Below, piece after piece: positions 61,440 through 64,000 of a DNA stretch of 64,000 nucleotides (position 1 is the stretch's first letter; each line of letters starts with the position of its first letter). The stretch is taken from positions 45,775 to 109,774 of the forward strand of contig MPUH01000096.1 of NCBI GenBank assembly GCA_001970955.1. The letters run 5' to 3'. The DNA is from Stentor coeruleus. Its lineage: Eukaryota; Ciliophora; Heterotrichea; Heterotrichida; Stentoridae. A program made the position numbers and the translations under genes. The notes under the pieces are model-generated. The model did no database searches. It was not told where the DNA came from and was given only the letters and a program-made list of their open reading frames with translations.

Positions 61440-62188
61440 ATTTATTAATGATATAGAAGATTGTGTTTATTCTTGTACCATAACTAATCAGGTTTAGATA
61501 AACATATAAAATATTATGATTGAAAGATAAGCTTTGATTATGAAAATACAAATTTTTAGTATTGAAGAGTTTATTGGGCAGGGATTGAGTTTGGCTTTGA
61601 GATAAGCTTTTTAATGGGTTAATGAGAGAAATTAAGGTTTTAAAAGAACAGGATATGCTTAGATAAGAGTTTAAAAGAGGAAAGTATTTAGGAATAGTAA
61701 GTTTTACTAGGATTGGGTTAAGTGAAGTTTTATAATTTATGGAAGAGATACAATTTGGGTTTTGGTTAAATATATGTAAAGGGTTTGGATGATAGGATAA
61801 AAATATTATTTTACAGTAAATTTAGATATTATTAGTTATTATGATGGGTATTTTAAGTAAATCAGATATAAAAATTTAGGATAAAAAGATAAATTTATTA
61901 AGTAAACATGTGTTTCACAAGCCTACAAATTATAAATTTATTATCATCATCACACAAAAATGGAAACCCTAATTGCCAAAAACCTTTAGCAACTTAAATG
62001 CCTATTTTTTAATTATCACAACATTTTTCATACTATCTCATCAAAACCCTTAAACTTTTACAAACACAAATCACAATATTTATTTCCTATAATCCATTAA
62101 CACCCAAAAAAAAATATCCAATCTCTAATACCTCAATCTAAACCTAAAGCACTTCTCAATTAAAAAATATCTATTATTAACCTTGACC
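61440..62188. other. Intergenic with skew flip
   Basis: 19 G and 3 C in 61561-61620; 14 C and no G in 62041-62100. The sign changes near 61900. No gene or RNA is seen. Confidence 0.55.
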
Positions 62189-63289
62189 TTAATTATATTT
62201 TTGTTTGATTTTTTTCGCTGCACTCTTCAATGAGAAATCCAACTGTTTGCATATCCTCACCACATCTCCAGACCCAGTTTTAATAATCCCAATCCACGTA
62301 TTAAAAATCTCACACAATTCCACAACATCATTTTCCAACAATTTCTGTTCTTCATTTTTCCCTTTTTCTATTTCAATTTTCTTAATCAAAGACTTTAAAA
62401 ATATACTCGGGGTTTTATGCGATATAAAAATCTTCATCAAAATCTGACAAAGTTTAATAAGCCTTAAAGATCTTAACTGTTTTGATATAGAAGTTTTAGC
62501 AACAGTTGGGATTTCACAAAGGTTTTTATCAGGAAGTACAGCAAGTAATACATCAGGAATATCATGAAGTGCAAAAGATGAATGCCAAGTCATGGCAATT
62601 TCAGGGTCAAAATATATTTTAGGGATTATTGATGTAAGATGACTGTTATGATATCGTTTTGTAAGAGAAATTAAATGTTTGAATAGTTCATTATTACGAT
62701 TATGAATGCTTGATAAGGTAAATGACGCACTTTCTGGGATGGACATTTGAAGTTTTAATTCACCATTTTCTACTTCCCAAGCTAGGTCATAGAAGTGAGG
62801 GCATAAGAAAAGGATTTTTTGCAGTTGTTCAAGGTCAAAAGTTATGCTATAAGTATTTTCTATAGCTTGCTTTATATTAGGATATGCTGTTGGGAGTTTT
62901 CGAATCCTTGCGTTGTTTATTGTTGTGTCTATATATTCTTGAAGTTTAAGCAATCTTTTATACTTATAAGGAAGAGGGAGTTTTCTTATTGGGATAAGTA
63001 AGTCTTGATATTTTTCACGTGCTGACACAGAACTGAGCACTTCATCTGATGATTTTGCCGCCCGATTTTGTTGTGTTAGATTTAAGTTGTTTAGTATAGT
63101 CAATGTTTCAAGTGATAAACTGTTTACTTTACTTGGAGGAATATTCAACTTAGTTTGCTTTGATGGTATCTCATCAATTTTAGGGGTTTTCAAGGAAAAA
63201 TCTAAATCTTTTGGCTTTCGTTTGAGGATATTTAATTCAATGTCTTGTTTTACCTGAGGAAAGTGCTCTGGAAGATAGGTTTGCTTCAT
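62189..63289 (-). CDS. DNA replication licensing factor Cdt1
   Basis: 366 aa. Residues ~105-190 match the geminin-binding winged-helix domain of Cdt1: LPLPYKYKRLLKLQEYIDTT, RIRKLPTAYPNIKQAIEN and ITFDLEQLQKILFLCPHFYD. The C-terminal ~100 residues form a second helical region, probably the MCM-binding winged helix (VVELCEIFNTWIGI, VVRICKQLDF). Cdt1 loads MCM2-7 onto origins with ORC and Cdc6. The N-terminus MKQTYLPEHFPQ contains QTYLPEHF, which fits a PCNA-interacting (PIP) box except for His at the first aromatic position. Replication-coupled turnover is therefore possible. The protein is shorter than animal Cdt1. Confidence 0.85.
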   Translation of the reverse strand: MKQTYLPEHFPQVKQDIELNILKRKPKDLDFSLKTPKIDEIPSKQTKLNIPPSKVNSLSLETLTILNNLNLTQQNRAAKSSDEVLSSVSAREKYQDLLIPIRKLPLPYKYKRLLKLQEYIDTTINNARIRKLPTAYPNIKQAIENTYSITFDLEQLQKILFLCPHFYDLAWEVENGELKLQMSIPESASFTLSSIHNRNNELFKHLISLTKRYHNSHLTSIIPKIYFDPEIAMTWHSSFALHDIPDVLLAVLPDKNLCEIPTVAKTSISKQLRSLRLIKLCQILMKIFISHKTPSIFLKSLIKKIEIEKGKNEEQKLLENDVVELCEIFNTWIGIIKTGSGDVVRICKQLDFSLKSAAKKIKQKYN

Positions 63290-63924
63290 TGCGGGAATTT
63301 ATTATATTTTAATTTCCACGCGCTTAATTTACCTTAGTCCCCTTTAGTTTTATTATTTGATATTTTACCATTCTGAGGTTTGGCTTTTAATGATAAATGT
63401 TTGTTTTCAGGAATAAATTTGTGGATTATTTTGGAATTGTTGCGAATATTAGAAATTTTATTGGGTTTTCAGGTAAAGGGATTTTATTAATGATTTTTTG
63501 GATGATAGGCTTGTATAAGAAAATTGTGTTCAAAAAATTGGGAAATTAAGGGTATTATAAGGATAGTTGGTGAGAAGTAGATGTTTTCAATAGAATACTA
63601 TTTACTTTGGTCTTTATTTTTATAGATTTACTATTCTGCAAAACTATATATAATGATTTGTGTCTAATATGGGATCTCCAAAACTTTTTATTAATTCGCC
63701 CATTATGATATAACCTATTATTTAATCTATGATAAGAGCGAAACATTATTTATATTTTAATTTCTATGTTTAAATACTTATCTTTAACAAAAAATATATT
63801 CTTAACTTAAAGTTTCTATTATAACTCCTGTCCTTTAAAATATTAAAATACTATTTTAGTTTTAATAAAATATTCATGAACATGCAATTTTTTATGTGTT
63901 TTATATTAAATAACTAATACCTCA
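63290..63924. other. Intergenic, no feature seen
   Basis: AT-rich. A 63-codon minus frame at 63555-63746 lacks any protein-like pattern and was rejected. Confidence 0.5.
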
Positions 63925-64000
63925 TTATAAACCATTTTTACTAAAATGCCTTCCATCTTCTTCACAAAATCTCTTCAATACATCAAAGCCATAATTAAAT
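63925..64000 (-). CDS. 3' end of a gene entering from the right edge
   Basis: On the minus strand, 24 codons end at TAA (63925-63927): FNYGFDVLKRFCEEDGRHFS, then KNGL. The purine-rich codons (GAA GAA GAT GGA) look coding. The plus strand also has an ATG at 63946 open to the edge (MPSIFFTKSLQYIKAIIK). It is less likely because the C/T-rich composition suits the antisense of a gene. Too short to identify. Confidence 0.4.
   Translation of the reverse strand, partial: FNYGFDVLKRFCEEDGRHFSKNGL

Noticed and set aside
63555-63746. 63-codon minus-strand frame
   Set aside because: No protein-like pattern, in a spacer, and no start context support.
1-64000. CRISPR arrays, bacterial operons, riboswitches or complete transposons
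   Set aside because: No regularly spaced repeats, terminal inverted repeats with transposase, or prokaryotic signals were seen; the sequence is eukaryotic.

Overview
The window looks like macronuclear DNA of a heterotrich ciliate, very probably Stentor or a close relative. It is AT-rich and gene-dense. Long frames read through with the standard genetic code, so TAA, TAG and TGA are all real stops. Eight genes or exon joins are interrupted by introns of exactly 15 nt (GT...TAG, always A at position 10). Tiny 15-16 nt introns together with the standard code are the known hallmark of Stentor coeruleus. The gene content is ciliate-like: cGMP-dependent kinase, kinesin-9, tubulin glutamylase, ABCG transporters, a large PAS-containing membrane protein and many coiled-coil proteins.

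Layout. 1-10.5 kb: 3' part of a coiled-coil/PH-like gene, a four-cNMP-domain PKG (minus), a divergent SNF1/MARK-type kinase, a hypothetical gene, and a CCCH zinc-finger gene sharing an 82-bp bidirectional promoter with a divergent mitochondrial-carrier gene. 10.5-14.1 kb: gene-poor, with a decayed kinase N-terminus, a 46-bp tandem repeat and one copy of a 120-nt dispersed element. 14.1-28.3 kb: a four-TM protein, a TPR-like protein, a small membrane-anchored protein, an SCP-type phosphatase, a C2 protein with a C-terminal CaaX-like box, aspartate aminotransferase, a coiled-coil/CHORD-like gene with a frameshift, a GABA-transaminase homologue lacking its catalytic lysine, and a TTLL glutamylase. 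28.3-30.2 kb: a probable decayed gene. 30.2-43.7 kb: a PKG-like pseudokinase, kinesin-9, a C2/coiled-coil protein and a 1384-aa PAS/TM protein. 44-52 kb: three tandem ABCG half-transporters, two of them each headed by an identical tRNA-Lys(TTT). 52-64 kb: an IQ protein, a long coiled-coil protein, a CCT-motif protein, a membrane-anchored aspartic protease with altered active-site motifs, a hypothetical protein, Cdt1, and the 3' tip of another gene.

How the genes relate. No operon-like pathway is evident; genes are monocistronic with very short spacers, some convergent pairs being only 37-64 bp apart. The most notable theme is active-site decay inside otherwise well-preserved enzymes: the PKG paralogue has lost the beta-3 Lys and DFG, the GABA transaminase has Arg for the PLP Lys, the aspartic protease has DTA/DTT for DTG/DTG, and the mitochondrial carrier lacks the acidic residues of all three signature motifs. 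A second theme is a compositional signature: nearly every intergenic region examined is G-rich/C-poor at its left end and C-rich/G-poor at its right end, whatever the gene orientation. Four single Ns sit next to exact short duplications and look like assembly joins.
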